From the NCBI RefSeq assembly GCF_001634285.1, contig NZ_CP015438.1, forward strand, positions 1,438,001 to 1,502,000: a stretch of DNA of 64,000 bases, written 5' to 3'. The notes beneath the pieces were generated by a model. That model was not told where the DNA came from and did no database searches. It saw only the letters and a program-made list of their open reading frames with translations. The position numbers and the translations under genes are program-made. The stretch is from Anoxybacillus amylolyticus (lineage in GTDB: Bacteria > Bacillota > Bacilli > Bacillales > Anoxybacillaceae). Positions 26,406-36,303 of this stretch are shown piece after piece. Position 1 is the stretch's first letter. Each line of letters opens with the position of its first letter.

Positions 26406-27488
26406 ATGAAAACGTTACGTCTTGATTTGCAATTTTTTTCCGGGGAAAAAACAGAAAAAGCAACGCCGCGCAAACGGCAAGAAGTACGGGAAAAAGGACA
26501 AGTCGCCAAAAGCGCCGATTTAAATACGGCGATTGCCCTATTGTTTACGTTTCTCACGCTATTGTTTTCTGGAAGTTTCTATAAGGAAACGTTTTTTCGC
26601 TTTTTGCAACAATCGTTTCAACAATATATAAAAACAGATGTGACCATCGACTCCGTACATTTGTTGTTTTTAACGATTTTGCAACAAATGGCATGGGTTG
26701 TTGCTCCCATTTTTCTCGTAGCTGTTTTTGCTGCGTTAGTCGCTAATTTTTTGCAAGTCGGCTTTTTATTCACGACAGAGCCGTTGCAAATGAAATTAAG
26801 CAGACTAGATCCCATTCAAGGATTTAAACGAATGTTTTCACTACGTTCACTTGTGGAATTATTGAAATCTATTTTGAAAATTTCGTTTGTTGGATTCGTC
26901 ACGTTTTTCGTACTATGGACAAAACTTGGAGAAATTTTGTCATTAACGACGAAATCGTTAACCACGACATTAAGCTCGTTAGCTAGTTTAGCAGTACAAA
27001 TGGGTCTTTATGCGTCTTCAGCGTTACTGTTTCTTGCTCTGCTAGATTATTTATACCAGCGGTTCGATTTTGAAAAAAATATTCGCATGTCAAAACAAGA
27101 AATCAAGGAAGAGTACAAAAAAACTGAGGGAGACCCGCTCGTTAAATCGAAAATTAAGCAAAAGCAACGCGAAATGGCGATGAAGCGCATGATGCAAGAA
27201 GTTCCGAAAGCGGATGTGGTCATCACGAACCCGACGCATTACGCGGTTGCACTAAAATACGAAGACGGAGAAATGGATGCCCCGATCGTTATTGCCAAAG
27301 GCGCCGATTATATAGCATTAAAAATAAAACAACTAGCAAAAGAGCATGATGTCGTGACAGTGGAAAATCGTCCACTCGCTAGGGCATTATATAGTCAAAC
27401 GGAAGTCGGTGACGTGATTCCCGAGCAGTTTTTTAAAGCGGTGGCGGAAATTTTAGCATATGTATACCGACTAAAACGAAAAATTTAG
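26406..27488 (+). CDS. flhB: Flagellar export switch protein FlhB
   Basis: Export-gate membrane protein that changes substrate class from rod/hook to filament. 360 residues: a basic N-terminus with EKTEKATPRKRQEVREKGQV near 14-33, four membrane helices (about 35-210), then the cytoplasmic domain. The self-cleavage site NPTH is at 275-278. The ATG lies directly after the fliR stop. A second FlhB-like C-terminal domain is encoded separately at 2-175 (ylqH); the two C-termini align. Confidence 0.97.
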   Translation: MKTLRLDLQFFSGEKTEKATPRKRQEVREKGQVAKSADLNTAIALLFTFLTLLFSGSFYKETFFRFLQQSFQQYIKTDVTIDSVHLLFLTILQQMAWVVAPIFLVAVFAALVANFLQVGFLFTTEPLQMKLSRLDPIQGFKRMFSLRSLVELLKSILKISFVGFVTFFVLWTKLGEILSLTTKSLTTTLSSLASLAVQMGLYASSALLFLALLDYLYQRFDFEKNIRMSKQEIKEEYKKTEGDPLVKSKIKQKQREMAMKRMMQEVPKADVVITNPTHYAVALKYEDGEMDAPIVIAKGADYIALKIKQLAKEHDVVTVENRPLARALYSQTEVGDVIPEQFFKAVAEILAYVYRLKRKI

Positions 27489-27529
27489 CGAGATTGCATC
27501 GATTAAGGTGCTTTAAGGAGAGAGAAAGA

Positions 27530-29569
27530 ATGCCAACAAGAGACTTATCAGTATTGCTTATGGTTGTGCTCATTGTGGCAATGTTAATTATTCCGCTTCC
27601 AACGTGGCTTCTTAGCGTACTTATTATTATCAATATTTCGTTAGCGTTGCTAGTGCTGTTAACATCGATGAATATGCACGAGCCGCTACAATTTTCGATT
27701 TTTCCGTCATTATTATTGCTTTTAACGTTGTTTCGTTTAGGACTGAATGTATCAACGACACGTTCTATTTTAAGTAGAGGGGAAGCAGGTGGTGTTGTCG
27801 AAACGTTCGGGACGTTTGTCGTTGGCGGAAACGTCGTTGTCGGCTTTGTCGTCTTTTTAATTTTAATCATTATTCAATTTGTCGTTATTACGAAAGGGGC
27901 GGAACGTGTTTCGGAAGTGGCAGCGCGTTTTACGCTTGATGCGATGCCTGGAAAACAAATGAGTATTGATGCGGATTTAAACGCTGGGATGATTTCTGAA
28001 CAAGAAGCGCGCCAACGTCGCGAAAAAGTCGCGCAAGAAGCTGACTTTTACGGAGCGATGGACGGGGCGAGTAAGTTCGTTAAAGGAGATGCGATTGCTG
28101 GTATTATTATTGTCATTATTAACATGCTATTTGGCATGGTTGTTGGTGTCGTCCAGCAAGGATTAGATGTAGCCGAAGCTGCCCATCGATATACGTTGTT
28201 AACCGTTGGGGACGGCATCGTTAGCCAAATTCCAGCGCTACTTATTTCGACAGCAACAGGGATTGTTGTTACTCGTGCAGCGTCTGACAGTAACCTTGGC
28301 GCTGATATTATGCGGCAGTTGTTTGCGTTTCCAAAAATGCTCTATGTAACAGCAGGAACCATTTTTTTACTAGGATTGTTTACCCCAATTAATGACGTAT
28401 TAACTATTCCAATCGCTAGCTTATTAGCGCTTGGTGGATATCACTTTTCTACAAAAGCAAAAAAAGAAGACGAAATGGTAGTAGAAGCGAAAAATGAAGT
28501 ATCAGAAATGGATCAAATGAAAAGTCCGGAAAGCGTTGTTAACTTATTAAGCGTCGATCCGATTGAGTTTGAATTTGGTTATGGGCTTATTCCGCTTGCT
28601 GACACGAACCAAGGGGGCGATTTGCTCGACCGTATCGTCATGATTCGTCGGCAGCTAGCGCTTGAGCTTGGTCTTGTCATTCCAGTCGTGCGAATTCGCG
28701 ACAACATTCAACTCCAGCCAAACGAGTATCGCTTGAAAATTAAAGGAGACGAAGTGGCACGAGGCGAGCTGTTGCTTGATCATTATTTAGCGATGAGTCC
28801 TGGAATTGACGACGACTTAATCGAAGGAATTGATACGCTAGAGCCTGCGTTTGGATTGCCGGCAAAATGGATTTCTGAAGAAGTGAAAGAGCAAGCAGAA
28901 ATGTTTGGGTACACGGTCGTCGACCCGCCGTCGGTCGTTTCAACGCATATTACGGAAGTATTAAAAGCGCATGCACACGAATTGCTCGGTAGACAAGAAA
29001 CGAAACAATTAATTGATCATTTAAAAGAATCGTATCCAATTTTAGTGGAAGAGGTCACACCAAACCCACTTTCTATTGGGGATGTACAAAAAGTATTAGC
29101 AAAGTTATTACGGGAAAAAGTATCAATTCGCAATTTGCCAGTCATTTTCGAAACGCTTGCTGATTTTGGGCGGATGACGAGCGATACGGACGTATTAACA
29201 GAATATGTACGTCAAGCGCTGGCAAGACAAATTACAAGCCAGTACGCTGTACCAGGGGAGCCTTTGCGGGTCATTACGTTGTCTGGAAAAGTGGAAAAAA
29301 CCATTGCGGAAGGGGTACATCAAACAGAGCACGGAAACTATTTGTCACTTGACCCGAGTGTATCGCAAGCAATCATTGAAGCAGTAGCGATGCAGCTTGA
29401 GCAGCACGCAATACCAAACCAATCGTCCATTTTGCTTTGCTCACCAGCGGTAAGAATGTACGTGCGTCAGCTCACCGAGCGTTATTTCCCTCATGTTCCT
29501 GTGCTATCTTATAATGAACTAGAGGCAACTGTTGAAGTTCAAAGTGTCGGGGTGGTGGATATCGAATGA
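27530..29569 (+). CDS. flhA: Flagellar export gate protein FlhA
   Basis: Large export-gate protein; its nine-fold cytoplasmic ring docks substrates and chaperones. The ATG at 27530 follows AAGGAGAG; the longer frame from 27494 has no ribosome site. 679 residues: about eight membrane helices in the first 310, with the FHIPEP region (LFRLGLNVSTTRSILS near 66-81, ARFTLDAMPGKQMSIDADLN near 131-150) and then the cytoplasmic domain. The ATGA overlap with flhF suggests coupled translation. Confidence 0.97.
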   Translation: MPTRDLSVLLMVVLIVAMLIIPLPTWLLSVLIIINISLALLVLLTSMNMHEPLQFSIFPSLLLLLTLFRLGLNVSTTRSILSRGEAGGVVETFGTFVVGGNVVVGFVVFLILIIIQFVVITKGAERVSEVAARFTLDAMPGKQMSIDADLNAGMISEQEARQRREKVAQEADFYGAMDGASKFVKGDAIAGIIIVIINMLFGMVVGVVQQGLDVAEAAHRYTLLTVGDGIVSQIPALLISTATGIVVTRAASDSNLGADIMRQLFAFPKMLYVTAGTIFLLGLFTPINDVLTIPIASLLALGGYHFSTKAKKEDEMVVEAKNEVSEMDQMKSPESVVNLLSVDPIEFEFGYGLIPLADTNQGGDLLDRIVMIRRQLALELGLVIPVVRIRDNIQLQPNEYRLKIKGDEVARGELLLDHYLAMSPGIDDDLIEGIDTLEPAFGLPAKWISEEVKEQAEMFGYTVVDPPSVVSTHITEVLKAHAHELLGRQETKQLIDHLKESYPILVEEVTPNPLSIGDVQKVLAKLLREKVSIRNLPVIFETLADFGRMTSDTDVLTEYVRQALARQITSQYAVPGEPLRVITLSGKVEKTIAEGVHQTEHGNYLSLDPSVSQAIIEAVAMQLEQHAIPNQSSILLCSPAVRMYVRQLTERYFPHVPVLSYNELEATVEVQSVGVVDIE

Positions 29570-30696
29570 AAGTAAAAAAATTTGTCGCTCCATCAATGCC
29601 GGAAGCGATGAAAATGATTCGGGCAGAGCTTGGAAACGATGCAGTAATTTTAAACTCGAAAGTCGTTCATAAAGGCGGTTTTTTCGGATTGTTCACGAAA
29701 AAAAATATTGAAGTGATTGCTGCCGTTGATTCAAAGCCTGCTCGCTCTGCGATGGCAGAGAAAAAAGGGAAGTCACCGGAACCGCTTTCGCAACGTCCCC
29801 CTGTTGAGCCGAAACAAGTGGCGGATGCTGCGTTGTTAAGCGAGTTAAACGAACTAAAAACGATGCTCAAACAGCTGTCAACTAATGTGACGACAAATTT
29901 TGCCGTTTATCCACAACCGTTAAACGAATTAAATGAATCGTTAGTCGCACAAGAACTGTCGAATACGCTTCGACAAGAAATAATGGACGAACTGGTCGAG
30001 CAATGGTATTTGCAGCGAGGAGAGGTAGATAAAAAACAGCTGTTACAGTGGACGAAAGAGTGGTTGTTAAAAAAAATTACTGACTTGTCGTTTGGGGGCA
30101 TTTCATTTACGAAAAAATATGTAAACGTCGTTGGACCGACGGGTGTTGGCAAGACGACAACATTAGCGAAAATCGCTGCATATTGTGTATTGAAGCATCA
30201 GAAAAAAGTGGCCTTTATTACGACAGATACGTACCGAATTGCAGCGATTGAGCAGTTAAAAACATACGCAAAAATTTTGAACGTTCCATTAGAAGTTTGT
30301 TACACCATTGAAGATTTTCGTGCGGCTAAGAAAAAATTTTCCATTTATGATGTCGTGTTGATTGATACGGCTGGACGAAATTTCCGTCATTACCAATATG
30401 TGGAAGATTTACGGGAAATTATTGACTTTGATACGGAGATGGAAACGTTTCTCGTTCTTTCACTAACAGCAAAATATACAGACATGAAAACGATTTTTGA
30501 ACAATTTTCGCTCATTCGTATCGATCGTTTGATTTTCACCAAATTAGACGAAACGAGTCAATATGGATCGATGATAAATTTAATGACAGAATATCGTGTC
30601 GGAGCTGCGTACTTGACGAACGGACAAAATGTACCGGACGATATTGTCGAAGCAACTCCAGAAAAAATCGTAAATACGGTGCTTGGGGTCGATTGA
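29566..30696 (+). CDS. flhF: SRP-type GTPase FlhF, flagellar placement
   Basis: Third member of the SRP GTPase family (with Ffh and FtsY); sets where and whether flagella are built. 376 residues: basic N-terminal B domain (MKVKKFVAPSMPEAMKMIRA), a linker, helical N domain and the G domain with GPTGVGKTT near 190-198, DTYRIAAIEQL near 222-232, DTAGR near 267-271 and TKLDE near 325-329. Its start overlaps the flhA stop. The regulator flhG follows. Confidence 0.96.
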   Translation: MKVKKFVAPSMPEAMKMIRAELGNDAVILNSKVVHKGGFFGLFTKKNIEVIAAVDSKPARSAMAEKKGKSPEPLSQRPPVEPKQVADAALLSELNELKTMLKQLSTNVTTNFAVYPQPLNELNESLVAQELSNTLRQEIMDELVEQWYLQRGEVDKKQLLQWTKEWLLKKITDLSFGGISFTKKYVNVVGPTGVGKTTTLAKIAAYCVLKHQKKVAFITTDTYRIAAIEQLKTYAKILNVPLEVCYTIEDFRAAKKKFSIYDVVLIDTAGRNFRHYQYVEDLREIIDFDTEMETFLVLSLTAKYTDMKTIFEQFSLIRIDRLIFTKLDETSQYGSMINLMTEYRVGAAYLTNGQNVPDDIVEATPEKIVNTVLGVD

Positions 30697-30698
30697 AG

Positions 30699-31568
30699 AT
30701 GAGAGATCAAGCCGAAAGCTTACGTCTAAGATTAAGTCGAATGAATAAAGGTGCGGAAACGAAAGCGATTGCGGTAATGAGCGGAAAAGGTGGGGTTGGA
30801 AAGTCCAATTTTTCCCTTAATTTTGCGTTATCGCTATCGAACCGCGGCTTTCACGTATTGCTATTTGACATGGATATTGGCATGGGGAACATCGATATTT
30901 TGCTTGGTCAGTCGTCCCATGCGACGATTATTGATTTGTTTCAGCGGCGCATCTCCATTCAAGAGTTAATTCGAAAAGGGCCGGGTAACTTATCATTTAT
31001 TTCCGGTGGAACAGGGTTCGCGAAGCTATTTACGATGGATAATGAGAAAGTGGATTATTTTTTAGAACAACTTCAAGCGGTGTCTGCGCAGTACGACTAT
31101 TTTATTTTTGATATGGGGGCGGGCATGTCGGAAGACCGGCTTCGATTATTAATGGCCGTTCATGAAATTTTTGTCATTACAACCCCCGAACCGACTGCAA
31201 TTATGGATGCATACGCAGCGATGAAATACATTCATCTACAAGAAAAAAGGGTACCATTGTATGTAATCGTCAATCGCACACAAACGGATCAAGAAGGGCG
31301 CGATACGTTGCAGCGGCTGAAAAACGCGATGAAACAATTTCTTGGAAAAGACATAACAAAATTAGGCTTTTTGCCAGAAGATCGCGCCGTTTCTAAAGCG
31401 GTCATAAGCCAAACACCATTTTTGCTTTTCGACCCGACAACGAAAATTAGCCGGGCGATGAATGAACTAGTAGATCGCTACTTAGCCAATCGGACGATTG
31501 ACGAAGCGGCTGCTTCCCGTCCCGCCAACTTTTTTGCAAGACTTCGTCAGTTTCTATTAGAAAGGTAG
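30699..31568 (+). CDS. flhG: MinD-like ATPase FlhG (YlxH), flagellar number/pattern control
   Basis: A membrane-associated MinD/ParA-type ATPase that activates FlhF GTPase and controls flagellar pattern. The ATG at 30699 has TTGGGG ten bases upstream; a TTG at 30693 is too near. 289 residues. The N-terminal DQAESLR at 3-9 matches the FlhF-activating motif described for B. subtilis FlhG. The deviant Walker A KGGVGKS is at 30-36, and the switch region FDMDIGMGNIDILLG near 57-71. The C-terminus FFARLRQFLLER looks like an amphipathic membrane-targeting helix. Confidence 0.94.
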   Translation: MRDQAESLRLRLSRMNKGAETKAIAVMSGKGGVGKSNFSLNFALSLSNRGFHVLLFDMDIGMGNIDILLGQSSHATIIDLFQRRISIQELIRKGPGNLSFISGGTGFAKLFTMDNEKVDYFLEQLQAVSAQYDYFIFDMGAGMSEDRLRLLMAVHEIFVITTPEPTAIMDAYAAMKYIHLQEKRVPLYVIVNRTQTDQEGRDTLQRLKNAMKQFLGKDITKLGFLPEDRAVSKAVISQTPFLLFDPTTKISRAMNELVDRYLANRTIDEAAASRPANFFARLRQFLLER

Positions 31569-31575
31569 GGAGTTT

Positions 31576-32655
31576 ATGAAACACATCAAGGTATTAGTCG
31601 TTGATGACTCCGCCTTTATGCGAAAAGTGATTACAGATTTTTTATCGGAACATCCGCAGATTGAAGTTGTTGGAACGGCTCGCAATGGGAAAGATGCTCT
31701 TGAGAAAATTTCGTTACTTCGCCCTACCGTCGTTACGATGGATGTCGAAATGCCAGTGATGAACGGGTTAGAGGCGCTAAAGACGATAATGGAGACCAAC
31801 CCTCTACCAGTCGTAATACTTTCGAGTACGACGAAAGAAGGAGCGGAAAATACGATTTTAGCGATGCAATACGGAGCGGTTGACTTTGTCACCAAACCGT
31901 CTGGTAATATTTCACTTGATTTATATAAAGTAAAAGAACAGTTAATTGAGAAAGTCATCCTTGCAAGTTGCGCTAATTTGCATGGTATCAAAAAACAGAA
32001 GTTTCCGCAAACAACAGGTAGTTATCGACCCGTTTCTTATAGTAGAATAGAAGTACAACCTTCGACAAAACGTAAAAAAATTGTATGCATTGGTACATCG
32101 ACAGGTGGTCCACGGGCGTTGCAACAAGTGTTAACGCACCTTCCGAAACAAATTGCGGCACCGATTGTCATCGTGCAACATATGCCAAAGGGGTTTACGA
32201 AATCGCTCGCGCAGCGGCTTGATTCACTATGCCAGATTTCTGTGAAAGAAGTTGAGCATCAAGAAGAGTTGAAGGAAGGGACAGCGTACATTGCGCCGGG
32301 GGGTGCGCATTTTACCGTCATTTCGTCCCGCCGGTCGCTCATTGCACATCTTGATTATTCTCCACCACGAAACGGGCACCGCCCTTCTGTCGATGTGTTG
32401 TTTGAGTCTGTTAGCGAATTGCAAGAGTATGAGAAAATTGCAGTCATTATGACCGGAATGGGGGCTGACGGGACAGCCGGATTGAAAATGCTGAAAGAAA
32501 GAGGTTTGACAAAAGCTATTGCCGAATCAGAAGAAACAGCAGTAGTGTTTGGAATGCCGAAGGCGGCAATCGCTGCGCAGCTAGTCGACGATGTTGTGCC
32601 TTTAGAACAAATGGCAGAAACAATTATGAAATATATAGGCGGGCAAGGGGTGTAG
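31576..32655 (+). CDS. cheB: Chemotaxis response regulator methylesterase CheB
   Basis: Removes methyl groups from (and deamidates) chemoreceptors when phosphorylated by CheA. 359 residues. N-terminal receiver domain with Asp10-Asp11 and phosphorylation site Asp56 (VTMDVEMPVMNG). After a linker the esterase domain starts near 170, with the catalytic serine in GTSTGGPRAL, histidine in VQHMPKGFT and aspartate in MTGMGADGTAG. GGTAGGGAG lies upstream. It begins the chemotaxis part of the operon. Confidence 0.97.
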   Translation: MKHIKVLVVDDSAFMRKVITDFLSEHPQIEVVGTARNGKDALEKISLLRPTVVTMDVEMPVMNGLEALKTIMETNPLPVVILSSTTKEGAENTILAMQYGAVDFVTKPSGNISLDLYKVKEQLIEKVILASCANLHGIKKQKFPQTTGSYRPVSYSRIEVQPSTKRKKIVCIGTSTGGPRALQQVLTHLPKQIAAPIVIVQHMPKGFTKSLAQRLDSLCQISVKEVEHQEELKEGTAYIAPGGAHFTVISSRRSLIAHLDYSPPRNGHRPSVDVLFESVSELQEYEKIAVIMTGMGADGTAGLKMLKERGLTKAIAESEETAVVFGMPKAAIAAQLVDDVVPLEQMAETIMKYIGGQGV

Positions 32656-32659
32656 AACG

Positions 32660-34690
32660 ATGGATATGAGCCAATATTTAGAAATTTTTATTGACGAGAG
32701 CAAGGAACATTTACAAACGATTAACGAACAGCTATTAGAATTAGAAAAAAGCCCGGATGATCTTTCCATTGTCAATGAAATTTTCCGCTCGGCACACACA
32801 TTAAAAGGAATGTCAGCAACAATGGGATTTGAAGACTTAGCGAACTTAACCCATCAAATGGAAAACGTGCTTGACGGCATTCGCAACCATAAAATTGTCG
32901 TTACACCAGAGTTGCTGGATGTTGTGTTTCGGGCAGTCGATGATTTAGAAGCAATGGTAAACTCTATTGCTAGCGGTGGCGACGGCAAACGGGACGTCCG
33001 CGAAGTCGTTCAGCAATTGAAACAAATTGAAAAAGGCGACATTCCACCTGCGAAAACGGAACAACATTCTACTATGTCGACGCTTACGCAAACGTACGGG
33101 GAATTCGAATACAACGTGTTGCAACATTCAAAAGAGCAAGGATTTTATACGTATGAAATTCACGTCAAATTGCGGGCAGACTGTTTATTGAAAGCCGCTC
33201 GTGTGTTTATGGTTTTTGACGCATTAAATCAAGTGGGCGAAGTGATTAAAGCGAATCCGTCGGTTGAATTATTAGAAGAAGAAAAATTCGACCAAGAATT
33301 TGTAGTGACCGTTGTGTCGAAAGAATCTGCAGAGAAATTACATGGGCTAGTTAGTAAAGTGTCGGAAGTAGAAGAAGTAAAAGTGACTGTTATCGATGTC
33401 GATAAGTTGCGTCCGAACGAACTAGTACCGTCGCAACCGGTGCTATCAGAAACAGAAGCAGCGGTGACGGCTGAAAAAGAAGAACAAAAAGAAGAGAAAG
33501 CAGCGGAACAAAAGGAAGAAAAAGAGCAGCATAAAGCAGTGACAAATAAAACGATTCGCGTCAACATTGAACGGCTCGATATTTTAATGAACTTGTTTGA
33601 AGAGCTTGTTATTGACCGCGGACGGCTCGAACAAATTTCCCGTGAGTTGAACCACCCGGAGTTACACGAAACGGTGGAGCGAATGTCTCGCATTTCAAGC
33701 GATTTGCAAAACATTATTTTAAATATGCGCATGGTTCCGGTTGAAACGGTCTTTAACCGCTTTCCACGCATGGTGCGCCAGCTTGCTCGCGATTTAGGAA
33801 AGAAAATTAACTTGGAAATTATCGGGGCAGAGACGGAACTAGATCGCACCGTTATCGACGAAATTGGCGACCCGCTTGTGCATTTGCTCCGCAATGCGAT
33901 TGACCACGGCATTGAAATGCCAGACGTGCGGCGGGCGAAAGGAAAACCAGAAGAAGGAACGGTCAAATTAAAAGCATATCATAGCGGCAACCATGTGTTT
34001 ATTGAAATCGAAGATGATGGGGCCGGCATTAACCGCGAGAAAGTATTACAAAAAGCAATCAACAAAGGCATTATTTCCAAACAGAATGCCGCTAATTTAA
34101 CCGACAAACAAGTGTACGAATTAATTTTTGCGTCTGGCTTTTCGACAGCGGATAAAATTTCGGACATTTCGGGTCGTGGTGTTGGTCTTGATGTCGTAAA
34201 AAGTACGATTGAATCGCTGGGTGGTTCGGTAACGATTGATTCACAAGAAGGAATAGGCTCGATCTTTTCTATCCAATTACCGCTCACTTTGTCTATTATC
34301 TCGGTTATGTTAGTCGAAATTCAACAGGAAAAATATGCTGTTCCACTCTCGTCAATTATTGAAACAGCAATTATTAAAAGAGAAGACATTTTGCACGCTC
34401 ATCACCAAAAAGTAATTGATTTCCGCGGCAAAGTCGTTCCGCTTCTTTTCTTAAAAGAAGTGTTCGATGTGCCAGTTGTTAAAGAAGATAATGACTTTTT
34501 CTCAGTCGTTATCGTGCGGAAAGGAGAAAAGATGGCAGGGCTTGTTGTTGACTCTTTTATTGGCCAACAAGAAGTCGTCTTAAAATCGCTCGGCAACTAC
34601 TTAACGTCAGTTTTTGCGATTTCAGGCGCTACAATTTTAGGCGACGGTCAAGTGGCGTTAATTATCGACTGTAACGCATTAATTAAGTAG
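32660..34690 (+). CDS. cheA: Chemotaxis sensor histidine kinase CheA
   Basis: Receptor-coupled kinase that phosphorylates CheY, CheB and, in Bacillus, CheV. 676 residues with five domains: P1 phosphotransfer with His46 in RSAHTLKGMSA; P2 CheY/CheB-binding (about 155-255); a long Glu/Lys-rich linker near 267-295; P3 dimerisation (about 295-355); P4 kinase with the N box HLLRNAIDHGIEMP near 410-423, G1 EDDGAGI and G2 SGRGVGLDVVKS; and P5, the CheW-like receptor-coupling domain, at the end. It starts five bases after cheB. Confidence 0.97.
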   Translation: MDMSQYLEIFIDESKEHLQTINEQLLELEKSPDDLSIVNEIFRSAHTLKGMSATMGFEDLANLTHQMENVLDGIRNHKIVVTPELLDVVFRAVDDLEAMVNSIASGGDGKRDVREVVQQLKQIEKGDIPPAKTEQHSTMSTLTQTYGEFEYNVLQHSKEQGFYTYEIHVKLRADCLLKAARVFMVFDALNQVGEVIKANPSVELLEEEKFDQEFVVTVVSKESAEKLHGLVSKVSEVEEVKVTVIDVDKLRPNELVPSQPVLSETEAAVTAEKEEQKEEKAAEQKEEKEQHKAVTNKTIRVNIERLDILMNLFEELVIDRGRLEQISRELNHPELHETVERMSRISSDLQNIILNMRMVPVETVFNRFPRMVRQLARDLGKKINLEIIGAETELDRTVIDEIGDPLVHLLRNAIDHGIEMPDVRRAKGKPEEGTVKLKAYHSGNHVFIEIEDDGAGINREKVLQKAINKGIISKQNAANLTDKQVYELIFASGFSTADKISDISGRGVGLDVVKSTIESLGGSVTIDSQEGIGSIFSIQLPLTLSIISVMLVEIQQEKYAVPLSSIIETAIIKREDILHAHHQKVIDFRGKVVPLLFLKEVFDVPVVKEDNDFFSVVIVRKGEKMAGLVVDSFIGQQEVVLKSLGNYLTSVFAISGATILGDGQVALIIDCNALIK

Positions 34691-34701
34691 GGGGGAGAAG
34701 G

Positions 34702-35154
34702 GTGATTAACCAAGAAAGCGAATTAAAGGTGATTGTCTTTCAATTACAAGATGAAGAATATGCAATTCCTGTGCAGCAAGTTCGTTCGATTGAAAAAGTG
34801 CAACATATTACGCGTGTTCCGCGGACACCGAAATTTGTGAAGGGTGTCATTAATTTGCGTGGGGTAGTGACACCAATTATCGATTTGCGCGAACGATTTG
34901 GAATTGAAGCACTACCGTTTAACGAACAGACGCGCATCATTATCGTTGCGCTTGATGAGATGGAAGTAGGACTGATCGTCGATGCGGCGAATGATGTGCT
35001 CGATCTCCCAGTGAAAAGCATCGAGCCACCTCCAGAAGTAATTGAGGCAGTGGAAGCCGATTATATTAAGGGGGTAGCGAAAATCGGCAAACGATTATTA
35101 ATTTTGCTGCATTTAGAGAAAGTATTAGAGAAGAATACTCCTGCTACAGTGTAA
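34702..35154 (+). CDS. cheW: Chemotaxis coupling protein CheW
   Basis: Adaptor between chemoreceptors and CheA. 150 residues, a single CheW domain: KVIVFQLQDEEYAIPVQQVR near 9-28, VINLRGVVTPIIDLRERFG near 49-67 and the C-terminal YIKGVAKIGKRLLILLHLEK. GTG start at 34702 preceded by GGGGGAGAAGG. It follows cheA by 11 bases. Confidence 0.96.
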   Translation: MINQESELKVIVFQLQDEEYAIPVQQVRSIEKVQHITRVPRTPKFVKGVINLRGVVTPIIDLRERFGIEALPFNEQTRIIIVALDEMEVGLIVDAANDVLDLPVKSIEPPPEVIEAVEADYIKGVAKIGKRLLILLHLEKVLEKNTPATV

Positions 35155-35174
35155 ATAGAAAGGTCGTTTGATCA

Positions 35175-35810
35175 ATGGTAACTATTCGTGATTTGAACTC
35201 GGATCATATCGATATTTTAAAAGAAATTGGCAATATCGGTGCTGGGAATGCTGCCACGGCGCTTTCCCAGCTATTAAATAAAAAAATTGAAATGAATGTG
35301 CCAAACGTACAAATCGTTTCGTTTGATGAAATGATGGAATTAGTAGGCGGTGCTGAACAAGTCGTCGCGGCTGTATTTTTACGGATTGAAGGAGAAGCAC
35401 CTGGAAGCATGTTTTTTGTCCTATCGTTGCCGCAAGCAGAGCGATTTGTGAAACAAATGACAGGGGATGCTCTGTTTTCTCTCGCTTCCCCTCAATCGTC
35501 AGAACTAGGAATATCTGCTTTGCAAGAATTAGGGAATATATTAGCAGGATCTTATCTTTCTGCTCTTGCTGATTTTACCAAATTAACCCTTTACCCATCT
35601 GTCCCGGCGTTAACGATCGATATGATTGGCGCGATTTTGCAATACGGTCTACTAGAATTGTCTCGTGTCGGAGACTATGCTATCGTGATTGATACGGCTG
35701 TCCACGAAGAACAACAGCCGGAAGATAGTATTAATGGTCACTTCTTTTTACTGCCTGATCCAGATTCATTCGTTCCCATTTTTCGTTCATTAGGTGTTTC
35801 ATATGAATGA
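35175..35810 (+). CDS. cheC: CheY-P phosphatase CheC
   Basis: Dephosphorylates CheY-P and is stimulated by CheD. 211 residues with the two pseudo-repeated phosphatase centres of the CheC family: Glu17/Asn20 in [16 protein letters not shown] and a second Glu/Asn pair in [15 protein letters not shown] near 117-131. There is no CheY-binding peptide or SpoA domain, which distinguishes it from FliY in this operon. The stop overlaps the cheD start by eight bases, fitting their joint function. Confidence 0.95.
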   Translation: MVTIRDLNSDHIDILKEIGNIGAGNAATALSQLLNKKIEMNVPNVQIVSFDEMMELVGGAEQVVAAVFLRIEGEAPGSMFFVLSLPQAERFVKQMTGDALFSLASPQSSELGISALQELGNILAGSYLSALADFTKLTLYPSVPALTIDMIGAILQYGLLELSRVGDYAIVIDTAVHEEQQPEDSINGHFFLLPDPDSFVPIFRSLGVSYE

Positions 35811-36303
35811 ACTTTTTCATGTCATTAAAGTCGGAATTGCTGATATGAATGTCGTTCAACCACCTCATCTTATTCGTACTTCTGGATTAGGCTCATGTGT
35901 AGGGGTGGTCATCTTTGACCAAATGAAAGAAGTGGCCGGATTAGCCCACGTCATGTTACCGGATTCTTCATTAGCACGCTCAGAAACAATCAATATCGCC
36001 AAATATGCAGATACGGCTGTCGAGGCATTAGTAGAACTCATTATCAAAGCTGGAGGACGGAAAAATTGGCTGAAGGCGAAGTTGGCAGGGGGAGCACAAA
36101 TGTTTTCCTTTCAATCGGCAAATACAGATATGATGCGCATTGGACCACGGAATATAGAAGCAGTAAAACGAGAGTTAGAGCGGCTTCGAATTCCAGTTGT
36201 GGCGGAGGATGTCGGGGGGAGTAGTGGACGAACGATTGAATTCAACCCGAAAACGTGCATATTATCCATTCGTACAGTCAATCAAGGGGTTAAAGAGATA
36301 TAA
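35803..36303 (+). CDS. cheD: Chemoreceptor glutamine deamidase CheD
   Basis: Deamidates receptor glutamines and binds CheC. The ATG at 35803 has TAGGTG upstream; a GTG at 35794 in the same frame is less likely. 166 residues, as in B. subtilis. The catalytic cysteine is Cys32 in [14 protein letters not shown] and the histidine is His49 in LAHVMLPDS. The stop shares one base with the next start. Confidence 0.95.
   Translation: MNELFHVIKVGIADMNVVQPPHLIRTSGLGSCVGVVIFDQMKEVAGLAHVMLPDSSLARSETINIAKYADTAVEALVELIIKAGGRKNWLKAKLAGGAQMFSFQSANTDMMRIGPRNIEAVKRELERLRIPVVAEDVGGSSGRTIEFNPKTCILSIRTVNQGVKEI

Noticed and set aside
33229-33966. 245-codon open frame on the minus strand inside cheA
   Set aside because: It covers the conserved CheA linker, P3 and kinase region; the Ser/Arg-rich product is the typical reverse complement of Glu/Lys-rich coding sequence.
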